A stretch of DNA of 64,000 bases from Pardosa pseudoannulata (taxonomy: Eukaryota; Arthropoda; Arachnida; Araneae; Lycosidae): positions 170,009,201-170,073,200 of the forward strand of contig CM063505.1 of NCBI GenBank assembly GCA_032207245.1, given 5' to 3'. The notes under the pieces are model-generated. The model was not told where the DNA came from. It made no database searches and saw only the letters and a program-made list of their open reading frames with translations. Position numbers and translations under genes: made by a program. Below are positions 1-13,000 of this stretch, in pieces. Numbering within the stretch: position 1 is the stretch's first letter; every line of letters begins with the position of its first letter.

Positions 1-1143
1 GGGTGCCGAAGACCCACTGATCCCGATTCCTGACCTCCGTCCGACCTCTTTTACACATCGTAGTGTCGCTCGCTTCCTCTTACCCACCGTTCATCTCGCC
101 TCACCCCGTCCGACCTTGATTTTATCAAAGCCGCCTTTGATACCTAAAAACCACTTCCGCACGAAGGCAGGTGAACTAACTGATACGGATGGGAGAAGAT
201 ACAGAGCAATGAGTTCATTAGGGCCAAAGAATATAATGTAGACACAGTAGGAAAAGCAGACGCCGTAAAGATAATCTGCTGAGATTTAATTTTTTCATTC
301 CTCTTTTAAGTTTTGATTTTATCTTATTTTTTAAATTATCAATTTTGTAGATTTCAGGTATGAGGAATTTTTTAAATTTATTTATTTATTTATTATTATT
401 ATTATTATTTTATTTTTTTTATAGTTCTTTGTAGATTATATACTTGAGGTACATGCTAATACGAACAAAAGGTTTCAAAGGTGGTGGTGAAACTGGACCA
501 TATGGGCCGAGTCCTTCCATCCAGAGGCTTCTGTCAGTAAGCACAAAAATGACAACGAGCGAAAATTAAACACATAAAAGAGTAAAGAGATAGAAGGGTG
601 GATTCGTGAGTTCATAGCACAAAACTAGAGAGTAGAGAGTTTAGGGATAGAAAAACATAAATATTTTTGTGGCCAGTGACATCCGTACTAAAAAAAAAGC
701 CGAAAAAATTAGAACAATATTGAGCAAGATCGGAAAGATTTGAAAAAATAAAAATATAAGTTTTAAAAATAAATAAGCTGTATTAAAAATCAAAAAAGGG
801 CCTAAATAATAATTTTTATAATACGAATACGATGTTTAAGTTACTTTTGTATTATGTTCTAGATTAAAATTTCTGCTGAATAAATGACTGAAAATGGCGT
901 TGTACATTAGTTCGACCCAGAGAGAGTTTGTATCATTCTTTAGAGCAGATGGTGATTTGTAGCTCCTGAGCTGTGACGTCACTACTCCAAGACTTATCCA
1001 ATAACAATTAAAACAGCAGCAGGTGTTAATCACACAGACGGTGACTCCTGTAAGAGGGTTTCCTTGCTTAAAAGAGCGAGGCCTTCGAGTGTGCCTTCCC
1101 TGGTTTGTTAGGGCAGCACACAACATTGCGAGATATTATACAA
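1..1143. other. unassigned flank; low-complexity TTTA/ATT run at about 374-420
   Basis: The first 300 bases are less AT-rich than what follows, but every frame I read is closed by stops and I recognise no family. The rest is AT-rich. A minus-strand open frame at 836-1126 lacks protein-like composition, and I do not call it. Confidence 0.5.
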
Positions 1144-2472
1144 CTAGCATATAGCCCATCATATGACGGGGTCAGTAAAATTTTTAACACTAGATTGCCC
1201 GAGATTTCTTGTATACCTATATTGCCCAAAAACAATCAAAATGACTGCATTGTGAAAAAATAACAAATATGTAAAGAAATTTGTTTAAAATTAATTTTTA
1301 ATATTATATAATAAAGGAGGGCGGAAGTAACTACAATTATTCATAAACCCATTTATATGTTATAGAAAAAGTCACCAAATTCTAAGAAATTGGGTCATTA
1401 TATTTCATAATTGTTTTCCTAATTGAAATTAAAAAACAGTCAAAATGACTGCCTTGGGCAATCTAGTGTTAATTTTCCAGAATTGTAAAATACCCTATGA
1501 GGCAGGTAAAAAAATGGTTTGTTTTTTGGCTGAGAATTATTTTGCAACAAAATATTACCTTAAGAAAATTATTTACGTAATATCTAAGTTTAGTGATAAA
1601 ACGTATGGAAATAATGCAGAAGATATTTAAATAATCTAAAATAAGAAATGAATAAATTAGATGGTTAAAGGAATGACGACATAATGCTAGAAAAATTGGT
1701 TATTTTTATCTATTTATTATGTGTTAAATTGATAAATTTAATCGCTTGCTCTTAAAATGGGGCTTGATATAATAATGGTAATACGCGAATTTAATAAAAT
1801 AAAAATCATTAAAATTTGAAAAATTGTAAAAATTTATTTTAAAAATAATAAAACTTTAAAAATAATAAAACAATTTTAGGAATAAGAATTCAAAAGAAAA
1901 TGCAGAAATCATTAAATTAAACATTTAGGCCCTTACTCTGGACGTTGCGGTTCGTTTCGAACATTCGTTGTGACGTCGTTTTGACGCCAGCTTGCGAACA
2001 TTATGTGAGCAAATGATCAAGCTGACGTCAAAGTGACGTCACAATGAACATTCTGCCCGACTCACAACGTCCAGAGTAAGCCCCTTTAGGCTACGTCGGG
2101 GGCAGAACCCTGAACCCGAGAAGTACGACGACCAAATGGGCACACACTTTACCCCATGTGCCAGCTTACAGGTGGTAAAGGAAATGGTTAGAATATATGA
2201 GTCAAGTAAAAACAGTCCAGAAATTTAAATATTGCTCTCCGCCCTCGCCATCCTATCAATAATGAATTTAGTATAGAATAAGAGGGAGAATAAGGCTTGA
2301 AATAATAGCATTAAACGCTCGAAAAGGGAGGGATGAGGTGGATTTCGAACTCGCTTTGAATTTTGCTAACCCTAACTCATAAAAAATCTAATATGGATGT
2401 CGGTATCCATTCCAGATACAACCGTTTCATAAATTCGCGGGCAGACAACTTAGGCTATTATTATATAGGGGA
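1144..2472 (-). mobile_element. non-autonomous Helitron, copy A
   Basis: On the minus strand the element starts TCCCCTATATAATAATAGCC at 2472 and ends CTAG at 1144-1147. A near-perfect 16-bp palindrome (CCCATCATATGACGGG) lies about 8 bases inside the CTAG end. The host bases are A before TC and T after CTAG, as expected for a Helitron, and there is no target duplication. No Rep/helicase coding remains. The same termini recur in five other copies in this window. A 155-bp foldback element sits inside it (1930-2084). Confidence 0.85.
1930..2084. mobile_element. foldback MITE nested in Helitron A
   Basis: The ends form an inverted repeat, CTTACTCTGGACGTTG against CAACGTCCAGAGTAAG. The interior is also largely self-complementary, with GTGACGTC-type motifs on both sides. 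TTTAGG occurs on both flanks (1924-1929 and 2085-2090) and may be a 6-bp target duplication. The superfamily is undetermined. Confidence 0.65.
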
Positions 2473-3099
2473 TTGTAACAAATAAGTCTATACTGTGACG
2501 TAGGTTACAGCGCCCTCTATAGGGTATACCAAGAAATAACAGAGTTCGAGGCTTGCTGTCGACCGGAATGGCCGTGTACTGTTCAATTCCAGACCCATTA
2601 TATTTTTATTTCAATTTTGTGTGTAAATGTTGATGTTTAGTGGAAGTAAAATTTTGTTAAATAACCCTGGACATCTTTATTTATCACACAACTATTATTA
2701 TTTTCTTCTGTAATTAATTCTACAGAGGATGTTCAGTCATTTTTGTAATGATTTTAACTTTCTCCATGAATTTAAATTTAAATATTAAGTTAAAATCGTA
2801 ACTGGCATCAAATTGGAATAGGGTTTAAGTATCATATACAGCATTAAAGATATTCTGAGCTCTAAAAATATCGTTGAAAAGGAAACAATGGATCAAAGGA
2901 TGTATTTTTGCACTTATCGAAAAAAATATTCTCATTCGATTATTTTTTTTAAAAAAGAAAATAACATGGTTTTAATATTTCTACACATAAAATCAGTGAC
3001 ATAATAAAATAGAAGCCGAACGCGGAATCATGTTTCACTTTCAGAGTAAAACTATGTGCAGATTGTTGCTGTGTGAAAATTGTTCTGTAAGTTAAAATA
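2473..3099. other. spacer between two head-to-head Helitrons
   Basis: This stretch separates the 5' ends of Helitron A (minus) and Helitron B (plus). I see no gene. The part near 2490-2620 is GC-richer and includes the phrase ACAGCGCCCTCTATAGGG, which looks like repeat-derived sequence, but I cannot name the family. Confidence 0.5.
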
Positions 3100-3990
3100 T
3101 CCCCTATATAATAATAACCTAAGTTATCTGTCCGCAAATTTATGAAGCGGTTGGACCTGGAATGGATAGAAGCATCTATTCAAAGCGAATAAAGTTTATC
3201 TTCTCCTAAACTATCAATCCGATTCTAAAATAAATTTGTATAAATAGGCTACATATCACAGCAAAAAAAAAAAAACTGTCGTCTTTAAAACGTTCGAAAT
3301 CCAACCCTTCGCACCTTTTCGAGAGTTTAATGCCATTATTTCGAGCCCTATTTTCCCCGGTTAAGAGCAGGCGATTAAATTTATCACTTAATAAATAGGT
3401 AAAAATAACAATTTTTTCTAGCATTGTGATGTCATTCCTTTAACCATCTCATTTAATTATTTCATATTTTAAGCTATTTAAATATCGTATACAGTATTTT
3501 AATATCTTTTATCACTGAACTTACATATTACGTAAATGATTTTCTTTTATATTTGGCTTAAATAATAGATTAGGTACATACGTGATAATTTTAAATTTAA
3601 TCATCGATTATTATTTTTTTTTTTTGCAATGAAACTTTTACCACCGGTATTAACAATAAATTCTTTTCATATAAGTCTAGGAGTCTATTTCACGGACTAA
3701 TAAATATCTAACTTTTAATTTATATATATTTGGAAATTAAGAAGTTTGTTCTTTTGTGTGTTTGTTTATTATACATAACCACACGGTTTGACTAAATGAA
3801 TTCAATGTGATTCTAAACTGCATTACAGGATCGGGAGACTCTAGAGGAGTATGACGATAAATAAATTATTGAGAGTGAACCAGAACTCAGCCAAAAAACA
3901 AACCATTTTTACCTGCCTCATTTTGGTACTTAACAGTTCTGGAATATTAAAAATTTTCTTAATCCCGTCATATGATGGGCTATATGCTAG
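3100..3990 (+). mobile_element. non-autonomous Helitron, copy B
   Basis: It starts TCCCCTATATAATAATAACC after a host A and ends with the palindrome CCCGTCATATGATGGG, then CTATATG and CTAG at 3987-3990. The base after CTAG is C rather than the usual T, so the last flanking base has probably mutated. Its internal sequence resembles copies D and E, including the stretch CATAACCACACGGTTTG near 3775. Confidence 0.85.
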
Positions 3991-5954
3991 CACAAAATAA
4001 TAATTAATACTTCTGGAATTTCAACATTCCCAAAACATTATTATTTTGTTCATTCAACATTTTAGAAAAATTAAAACATTTATATGGGTATCTTTTAATA
4101 AACCATATGTGTTGTACAAAAATTGAAAATAATTGCTGTGCAACTCAAAAACAAAAACACAAACACAACATCAAATCAAATCTCCATTACAAAGCATTCA
4201 CCTATTGTAAGAAATAAAATGCTTGCCTTGGTAGGTTTTTGATTAAACTAGCAATGTATAATACCATATAAAAATATTTCAGGCTTCAAAACCATGTAAA
4301 ACTATATTTTGTTAAACATTTTTTACGTATTTTTCCTAGTATATAAAAGAATCTCTCAATGTGGAGCTAAGATGCCTATCATAAAATTTGCCGCCTCGGA
4401 TAGGAGTCAGATATGTCAGGGATAAACCCACTCCCCGTTCAATGAATTCTTTTATTATTGAAGATACGCAAAAAAATTATCTCATCATTGCAGAAAAGTA
4501 TTTCATTGTACCACCCATTCCAATTAAAAGAAAAAATTAATTTTCCTTTATGGAAATTTCTATATTTTCCCCGAGATCTTCCCTTTCCAGCAAACAAAAT
4601 TATGCGATAATCCATTCTTTACAAAAGATGTTTCAATTCGTGATTCCCAGAAAAAAAAGAAGAGAAATCAGTTAAAAGTGATCTATGGTCACCACTAACT
4701 GTGACCGCAACATGAATACATGATTGGAAAAATTCACAGAAAACTGATTAAAACTTCCGTTACAACTTCGAGAAGGCACTCATTACAGAAATTCTTTCGT
4801 ATTTGTAACCGAATAACATGGCGGATCGCGTGTCCACGCTTATCGCTCGAAAGAAAAATGAGATATTGATCATGAACGAGATGAGATATACTGGAAATAT
4901 TAGTTGGTTTGTTGCAGATGGAACGACACGCTGTTAATCTTCCCGTGGTCGGATTGGAAAATTGAATTTTGTACGAGGACAGAGTCGAATGAATAAGGCA
5001 AATTGAAGGTTTTTGTTTAATTTGCTTCGGCGATGAACGTAATATCCAGATATTAAATTTGAAATAAATGTTATCTTATTTTCGTTTTATTTCTCTGACC
5101 TCATTTTCGTAACATAATTGAGAACAAAATTTATTTCCGAAGAATGGATTGGACGATATTTTAGTTATTTAATCATAGGTTTATTTTATTATTTGAGACT
5201 TTTTCAATCTTTTGATTAAATGTTTGAGAAGAAGCTTCAAAATCAGCTCCTACGTCTATTGCAGTGATGTATTTGCATTTAACCAACGAAAGAAATTTAA
5301 TTTTAAAAATAGAATATATTTGATATGGATTTGACGTGGAAGATTAATATAACCCAATATTTTCAAATTTCTTTTTTACAGTGATTCGATGAAATTGTCT
5401 ACATAAGTTTATGGGTAAATCTGAATGTAATAACTAGGCGGAAGCATACATTCGAAGACTTGTACAGGTAAACACATATTGAAAGATAAAAATTGAAAAA
5501 TATAAAATTACTGATTTAGTTTTATGGATAGTAACTGAAAGGTTTGAATATACCAGTTGTACATTACAACTTGTGTACTGTATGTAACACCTTAATATAT
5601 ACATATATATCATATATATGTCAGGTCTAAAAAAGGGGTAATTATAAATTACGTGATTTATAAGCGATTTTAAATGGGAACTCTTTTATAATAATAAAAT
5701 AAATGAAAAAGATCCACACCGGCGTAAAATTTTAGGATAAACCGGTCAGGTCGAAGCATTTTGGAACAATTTGATGAGCTTGCAAACAGATAAGATTAGT
5801 TAGCGTTGACACATGGAGCTGTCAACACCTTTTCCACGCTAATCTCCGCCACGATTAATGAAAATGGCGCAGGTTTTGCTATTATTAGAAACGATGATTT
5901 AATAAACTTATAATTATTAAGAAAGACTGTTTTCCATTCTCCTTAACTCTGCAC
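3991..5954. other. unassigned single-copy-looking sequence
   Basis: I see no supported gene or repeat. The segment 4560-5010 is less AT-rich than its surroundings and holds a short plus-strand frame at 4818-4937, ATG to TAA, 39 codons, beginning MADRVSTLIARKKNEI. It could be a chance frame, a small exon or part of a regulatory element. Coding is not supported beyond composition. Confidence 0.35.
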
Positions 5955-5967
5955 CACGATATATATA

Positions 5968-6010
<43 letters not shown>
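5955..6010. repeat. (TA)n microsatellite
   Basis: Pure or nearly pure TA dinucleotides, placed directly before a copy of repeat R1. Confidence 0.95.
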
Positions 6011-6029
6011 CTTTTTGTTATATATATGT

Positions 6030-6586
6030 GCGTGTGTAATATATCAAAATTATTACACTTTAATATGTCTTAAAAATTCTCCTTTTTCCTTTTCTAATTC
6101 CTTAAGATCTATTTTCCCAATCTTAAAAAAAATCTTAATTAAAGGAATGTCAGCGACTTAAAATTATTCCAACCTACTTCCCAAAGCACTTCTCTGCAAT
6201 AAATGCAAATTTTCTGCCCACTCTGCATATTTTACAGCTGTCCCCGGTTCATTTTTCAATGACCTAAGTTCTTTTTTACTGCTGAGAACGCTGACTAAGC
6301 TACTTTCTCTAGGAAAGATTTCGTCTTTGCGTCTCGCTCCGGAGTCCAACCCTGTAATCCACTAATTTCATGATCATTCTGTCTCTGTCTTTGGTAGAGC
6401 CGTATGTCTTTCTCTTAACTGAATAAAAGTTTAAATTCTATTGCGGACTCACCGTTCTCTTCAATGTGCGACGACTGTGTACTTCAATTATCTAGCTGCC
6501 TAGGCTAGTCCTGGTCCAGGAAGCCCGGACAAGTAAATACAATAGAGGCTTAATTCGATGTGACAGGCGGATTCATTTTTGCCGTG

Positions 6587-6588
<2 letters not shown>
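6030..6588 (+). repeat. interspersed repeat R1, copy 1
   Basis: The segment starts GTAATATATCAAAATTATTA and ends near TGTGACAGGCGGATTC. It aligns by eye with 26252-26755 and with the truncated copy at 28360-28556. A (TA)n tract precedes it and a (CA)n(TA)n tract follows directly. No coding capacity or terminal inverted repeats are evident, so the class is unknown. Confidence 0.7.

Positions 6589-6677
<89 letters not shown>
6589..6677. repeat. compound (AC)n(AT)n microsatellite
   Basis: About 40 bases of AC dinucleotides run directly into about 46 bases of TA, at the 3' end of R1 copy 1. Confidence 0.95.
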
Positions 6678-6680
<3 letters not shown>

Positions 6681-6694
6681 TACAATCCCATTAT

Positions 6695-6700
6695 TTTATT
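6695..6700 (-). promoter_or_regulatory. candidate polyadenylation signal of the minus-strand gene
   Basis: AATAAA reads on the minus strand about 180 bases past the stop codon at 6881-6883. The position suits a 3' UTR end. The motif is common in AT-rich DNA, so this is only a candidate. Confidence 0.35.
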
Positions 6701-6880
6701 ATTGTTAGTAGAATAGATCTCGAAATGTCAAATGTTATAAATAAATAAGATATGAATTTTTAAAATTATGTCTTTTTAATTTCTAATGGAAGTGCTTTTG
6801 GTACACATAAGTAGCATTTTCGTTCTATGGTTATATTTAGTTATGCATTTTACACTGTAAAATATTTAAGTATGTTATTT

Positions 6881-7515
6881 TTAATCTCCTAATAACCTTT
6901 CTATTTTGCATGCTTCACATCCTACGTTTCGCTGTTTTCTCGAACTTTCCTTGTTGATTTTAATTGCGAGTTTATAAGCATCGTATATTCGCTGTTCTGT
7001 AGTTTTATTCTTATTATTTCTGGTTGGGTTTAGAGCATAATTTAGGAACTTTTTCCGGTAATCATTCAAAGCTTCATTATTTACAATATCTTTGGTAATA
7101 TTCACTTGTTTGTATTCTTCTTCCAAGACGGTTTTTCTTATCCGATCATCCAGTGAATCCTTGCAAATTACTGTTTCTCTACGATCCTTATTCCTACTAA
7201 GAAATTCGGTGGTATATTTTCGGTTACCAGATTGAGGAGAGCTCTTGAATAACGTTATCTTTTTTGAACGGACTTTTTCATCCTTTTCAAAAGCTTTTTC
7301 GCTGTCTAAAATTGCATTATCCGTGCTGAAATATTGGCTGAGTCTCCTTCCAGTATCTTCAAAATGGACTACCTTGTTGGGGTTTATTTGCCTTCTTGTT
7401 TTGGTAGCTTTTTGGATTTCTGTGGTATCAGGATCGTCCAATGTTTTATTTTCTTGGGGGAAATTCCTTCTTTGGTGCGACTCTTTACCACAATGCCGAT
7501 AATCTTCATCATATT
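6881..7515 (-). CDS. terminal exon 5 of the uncharacterised gene
   Basis: 635 bases from an acceptor ending TTATAG to a TAA stop. Joined to exon 4 it reads TQYDEDYRHCGKESHQRR, then INPNKVVHFEDTGRRLSQYF, and ends GCEACKIERLLGD. A CxxC pair (CEAC) lies near the C-terminus, but alone it does not define a metal-binding domain. The open frame continues upstream of 7515 to 7594, but those codons belong to the intron, as the acceptor and phase show. Confidence 0.75.
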
Positions 7516-9605
7516 CTATAATTGAAGAAGTAAAGTAGTAATTATTCAGAATACAGTAATGATTCTTCACAAAATATATGACAATAAATACCATTACAGT
7601 TGTTAAAATTGTTATTTATAACAATATAACTCTACTCCACATATATTTGATGATTAAATATTTGCTATACTAACTACGGAATAATTTATACTCTGACCCT
7701 GATATTTGTTATTGTTGTTGTTTTATGCTACTTGGTCAAAACAAGCAATATGCTACTAGTATTAAGTCAAAGAGGCGCGCCTTTCTTAACGAGCAAGGGT
7801 GAAAGAACGACTTCTTGCTCAAGTGGGTCCTCGTAATTTAGAAGCAGGGACCAAGAAAAAGACCCATAGGCTTGGTCTGCCAACCCTAGAGGTATTGATT
7901 GAAAACTTGGAGGACATTGTGACCACGAACATATCTTATGTGCCCCAGTCACCTTTAACGAACACGGCGGATTAGGCTTGCTCGGCCTCCGAACCTGCAA
8001 CCGTCCAGTTACAGAAAGAGAGTTGCCTTTGCCGACTGAACTCCACTCCTGGCTCTTATTTGATGGTATTGATCCTACAGATATTACCAATGGCCTGCTA
8101 AATCTAGAGAGACTGGATTTTTCTCATTTTGATTAAGCTGTTTTACATTCTTATTTTTACTCCGAAAGTGTCATTTGTCATTACAGTCGAACTCGTTTAT
8201 AACGAGCACAAAGGAACCATAACATTTACTTGTTAAACCCGAGTGCTCGTAATAAACAGGTCCTTAAGGCAGGCGTGCAACCAGAAGGGGGGGGGCTTAG
8301 GAGGTCAGATGATTGGGTTTACTTAAAATTTATTTAATACTTATTTTAATTACATTAATTAATTTAATTAAATACTTTTCTTAATTTAATGACAATTAAC
8401 CCTCCCCCCATCAGTGAAAAATTTCTAGTTGCGCTACAGTCGTAAAGGAAAGAAACAATAAACGGAAAGAAAAATCGTCGGTGGTCGGTACATCTGAGGT
8501 TATCAGTTCGTCTTCGATGGAATATAGTTTTGAAATTTTTCTTTGGTCATTTCCAAATTTGCAGTTTGTATGAAATTGGCAACCTCTTCTTCCTTCAGTG
8601 GATTGACCATCTTGACAACTCTCCAATCCAGCCTTATGGAAACACTTGATGATGCATGTTGATGTGACATTTTCCCATGCATCGTTCATCAAACGTATCG
8701 CTTCAAATAGATTCACATTGGTATTTGATGCTGTTCCACTTCTATCTCTTCGGTCCAGAATCATCAAAATCAGTTGATTACGGAAGTGGCACTTGAAACT
8801 TCTTATGATTCCTTGGTCCATAGGCTGGATAAAAGATGTAGAATTTGATGGCAAAAATTCAATTGCACCGGATTTGTGAATCCTCCCTATGGACATTGGA
8901 ATGCTGGAGGAATTTTTCCTACAAAAGTATTAAACCATGGAGAAGAAAAAAAAAAGATAAGACGGAAAGACTAGAAAGATGAGAAAAAAGAATGCAAGAC
9001 AGAAAAATATTGCTCGCTAAAGCCAGGTCTTGCTTGTTAAAAGCGACTTCTGTTCCATAGACTTAACATTGATCCAACAAAATATTCTCGTTCCCTCGTT
9101 AAATCTGAGTTCTCGTTAAATCCGAGCTCGTTATAAACGAATTCGATTGTACTTCGAGATATTCTCTTTCATTTTGATTCCTTATTTGTTAAAATTGCTG
9201 TTTTATTAAAGGAGCTAAAGTTTTGTTTTTGCTTTGACAGCTACAGTCTACTTTTTGTCACTCGAGGGCTCGGAAGACCCAGAAACACTAAAAGAATCTT
9301 TACTACATAAACAATATGAAAGATTTGCAGTCGGTTAAAAAATAACCATCTATGGATTAAAAATATAGTGAAATAAGATATATTGTAATATTGAAAGTAT
9401 TCAACTAAAAAATTGTTCTGTATTTTTTAATTTGACTTTTAGTGTGCTACCGTATGCGGTCGTGATAAGTTAAAGGCGAACTCCGCGCATTATAGACGCC
9501 GGTCCCGTCCGCCATGTTTTTTTTTTGCGACCAACAGAAAAACGCGTGTTTTGAAAAATCGCCAAGTAGAAAACATGGCGGCGGTACTCGATTTCTAAAT
9601 GATCA

Positions 9606-9657
<52 letters not shown>

Positions 9658-10042
9658 ATAACGGCGGTTACATGGCATATGTGAAACACAACATTAACAA
9701 AACTAAACTTTAAAAGAAAAAAAAGACAGATTAACAATTTAAAGCCTTATTAAAATAAAACTAGCATAATAATTATCATTTTTTACGTTATTTAAAAATA
9801 AATAACAGATTAGTAATATTTATGATATATATCAACAGAATAAACACAATATATAGCATTTTAATAAGTACTAATATATAAAAAATCTAACAGTAAGGGG
9901 GGTAACCCCTACTCAAACCCCTCTTGCAATAAAAGAAATGCAAAATAAATTTAATAACAGATGAAAATTGGAAAGGGTAGCACCACAAACATTCTTCAAC
10001 ATTCCTACCTCCCTTAAAAAACTTTAAAATAATTCTTTTTTA

Positions 10043-10077
<35 letters not shown>

Positions 10078-13000
10078 CAGATTCGGAATACCGTTTTTTC
10101 CACACACTTGGAGTTTAGAATGCAACGCAAAACCCACCTCACACCTAAGAATATTAAATTACTAAACAATTAAATTACTAAATCCCAGAAAATAAGAACA
10201 AAACAAAAATGTTCCAAACCATCTTGTTTGATTTAGAATATCCTGATACTTTTTAACAATTTCAAAAATAGTAAGAACCGAAATAACTTCCACCGTCAGA
10301 ACTAAATTAACTAAATCCCAGAAAATAATAATAATAATAAAAAAAAAAACCTGACCTAGGTGACTGTAAACCAAAATAAACAGGTAAGATGCAAATTTCT
10401 CGGAATAGTGCCGGGTACTGACGTCAGCAATCACCTGCACCAATGGGGTGCAAGAACACATTAGAGCTGTCATACCCCGCCACCAAAGTCAGGGCAAACA
10501 CATCAACCCACTCATCACCCCATAAAATCGCCAAAAGATCGCCAAATTAGGCGACAAAAAACACGGCGTCTGTAATGCATCTATACCTTCATATTTAATA
10601 AAATATTAACTTCTATATAATTAACATTTCTAATACAATGCTTGAAAAAATTTTTTATGTATCACTCATAACCCCAAAGTTATATTCCAGAACATTAACA
10701 TAGATTTCAACGATGTGTTACATAAGCATGTATACAACAAGCGATCTGTAATATCCCATGGCGGTTATTAAGGCTGTTTTAACGTTTGTTTAAGCCTTAT
10801 TGTTATAGAAATTCTGTATTAAAATTACTCAGCCTCCCTCAAACTCTTCAGGACTTTCAATTTTGAAAAAAATTAGCAAAGTTAGAGTTCTTGCGCTGTA
10901 TCTAAGGCTTAATTTACATCCTGGGTTTGCCAACACATGTTATAAAAATTGTTACAAAAATTATAAATAAACAAAAATAAAATAATAAATAATTTAAAAT
11001 AAAACATTGCATTATTTGGCACCATTTTGGTGATTATTTAACATTGCATCATTGTCACCATTTTGGTGATTATTTAAAATCGCCGTTTATAAATTGCTAA
11101 TCGACTCACTAGACAGGGATTATACTCTATTTTTTCTTATACTGTTGTAATGCACTTACAAAACTAACACCAGTGTTCGTTTACAAAGGGGAAATACAGT
11201 AATAATATAATACCTTATATTTAGATTAAGACATTTATTCTGTACACTATTTACAAATTGATATACTTAATCACCATATAACATAACCAGCAATTATTTA
11301 TGTTTTATATTCATATTTATACCATAATTATTACAATTCTCTTTAGCTATGCGTTATTCCTTTATCAAAATATTGAATTACTAACTGAGGCCTAAATAAC
11401 CGTCATGGGCTGTTCCCAGTGTACGGTACGCTATTTTGGCGATTTTTTTGGCGTATTTTTGGCGCCATTTCTCGGGCGATACTTATTTTCTCCTTGTCAA
11501 CTTCACCCTTTCTCTCCCGTTAAAAGATGGTAATCTCGTTCTCTCCTTTGGTTTGTGTGCGTTATCGGATCCTCTTTGGAGTAACTTGCGCAATAAATGA
11601 TGTGATGTCATGATGATCTAATTCTTGTTTGATCCAATTATATTAAAAATTGTAGGAGGTAAGTTTGAATTTCAACACTTTTTGCCGTTAATTTAACGGT
11701 TTTGCAGCTTGCTACATTTCAATCTGTTTTTCACCAGTGGAGTGGTTAAGTTCTGCATTCTCTTCAATCGTATTTATTTCAAAAATTTTCCTTGTTCTAA
11801 TTTTATAGTATTTAAATTTCTTAATTAGTATTTGTTTTTAATTTTATAGTATTTAAATTTTTGTAATTTCTATTTGGCTTTAAGTTTTAATTTCTGGTTT
11901 TTAAAATTTTAAGTATAATGGCTTTTTCATCTTTGTCTGGATCGGAACAAGACCGAGTGAATTTGAGATTTTTGTTTTAATTGGAAAAGAAAGGTAAATT
12001 GGATGTTGTTAAATATTGTATGAGTGTAGGATTGATTGCTAGTAATTATACTTGTCCTAATTGTAATGAAAATATGAACTGACTCCAGAGTTCACGCTGA
12101 GTTTCTAGGTCTAGCACGAAGATACATCGACCGCTTGCCAACGGAACATCGTCCGCGTCACGTTTTCCGATTTTGCGATGGCGAACGGTCGGTGTCCCGC
12201 TGCGTGTTAGGTTTAGGTACTTGGCGTGTGCTTCGCGGAGTCGTGTTTCGCCAATAGTCACCAAAAACAAGATGGCGGACAAGGAGCGTACCGTTCACTG
12301 GGAATTAACCCCGTCATGAATATGTTAAATCTATTTTACCTCCAGCAAAGGCACAGGGGAGCAGGCAGAGGCTTTCTTCATGTGGTGTGTCGGTCCGGGC
12401 GTTCGGGCGCGCGGGACGTCAGTGTTGGCGAGAAGGGCTTCGGATTTCGATGTCCAGCTACTCTTGAATCCCGGCTTCGACTCATTTTTCTTAACTCTCT
12501 TTTCCAACTCCTCACCTCGGTTTTAACACCCCTTTTTTCTTCTTTGCCAATCGATTGTTTGGTGAAATTTTTCCACATTTGCACCCCCTTCGGGAGTGCA
12601 GGTGGGCTCATTAAAATAGCCATTTTGTGAGAGCTGACATTATTTTTAGCCCCTGCCCCCATAACTCACGGTTACATCTCTGTGAGAGCTTGACCGTTAG
12701 GCTTGGGCCATTCCGTGATCTATAACTTCTCCGAAGGGGTCCCTCAAACTCGAAGTCAACAATTGCATCTAAACTCTTCTTGGAAATTTCTCCCACAGCT
12801 GTGCATGCACGTGCTGACCATCGTGGGAAAGTACCTCGGTACACATACACATTAAATACTACTCTTTAAAACCATGTCAAGAAGTACTAGAAACTGGACA
12901 TTGTTTCATTTGGCGTAATTTAAGAAATGAATTCAAAACGTCGCCAAAAATCTATAACCGATCCATGAAACTAAGACTTTGTATTAATATTTTCAATAGG

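Larger units (their letters stand above)
9487..10578. mobile_element. putative DNA transposon or large MITE with inverted termini
   Basis: GCATTATAGACGCCG at 9487-9501 is matched in reverse by CGGCGTCTGTAATGC at 10564-10578 (14 of 15). Just inside both ends are GCGACC/GGCGAC-type and GCCAT/GGCG-rich phrases. I found no clear target duplication and no transposase. It contains two long A homopolymers. Non-coding and probably a decayed non-autonomous element. Confidence 0.5.

Noticed and set aside
836..1126. 96-codon minus-strand frame
   Set aside because: No recognisable pattern, no splice context and no composition signal. It sits beside a Helitron end.
7245..7525. Two plus-strand frames of 63 and 85 codons
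   Set aside because: Antisense shadows of the terminal exon of the minus-strand gene.
7767..8090. 107-codon minus-strand frame as a gene
   Set aside because: It lies antisense within repeat R2, whose second copy does not keep the frame.
12046..12850. Several overlapping frames of 78-134 codons on both strands
   Set aside because: They result from higher GC and fewer stops. No frame has protein-like pattern or splice support, and two overlap the Merlin element.
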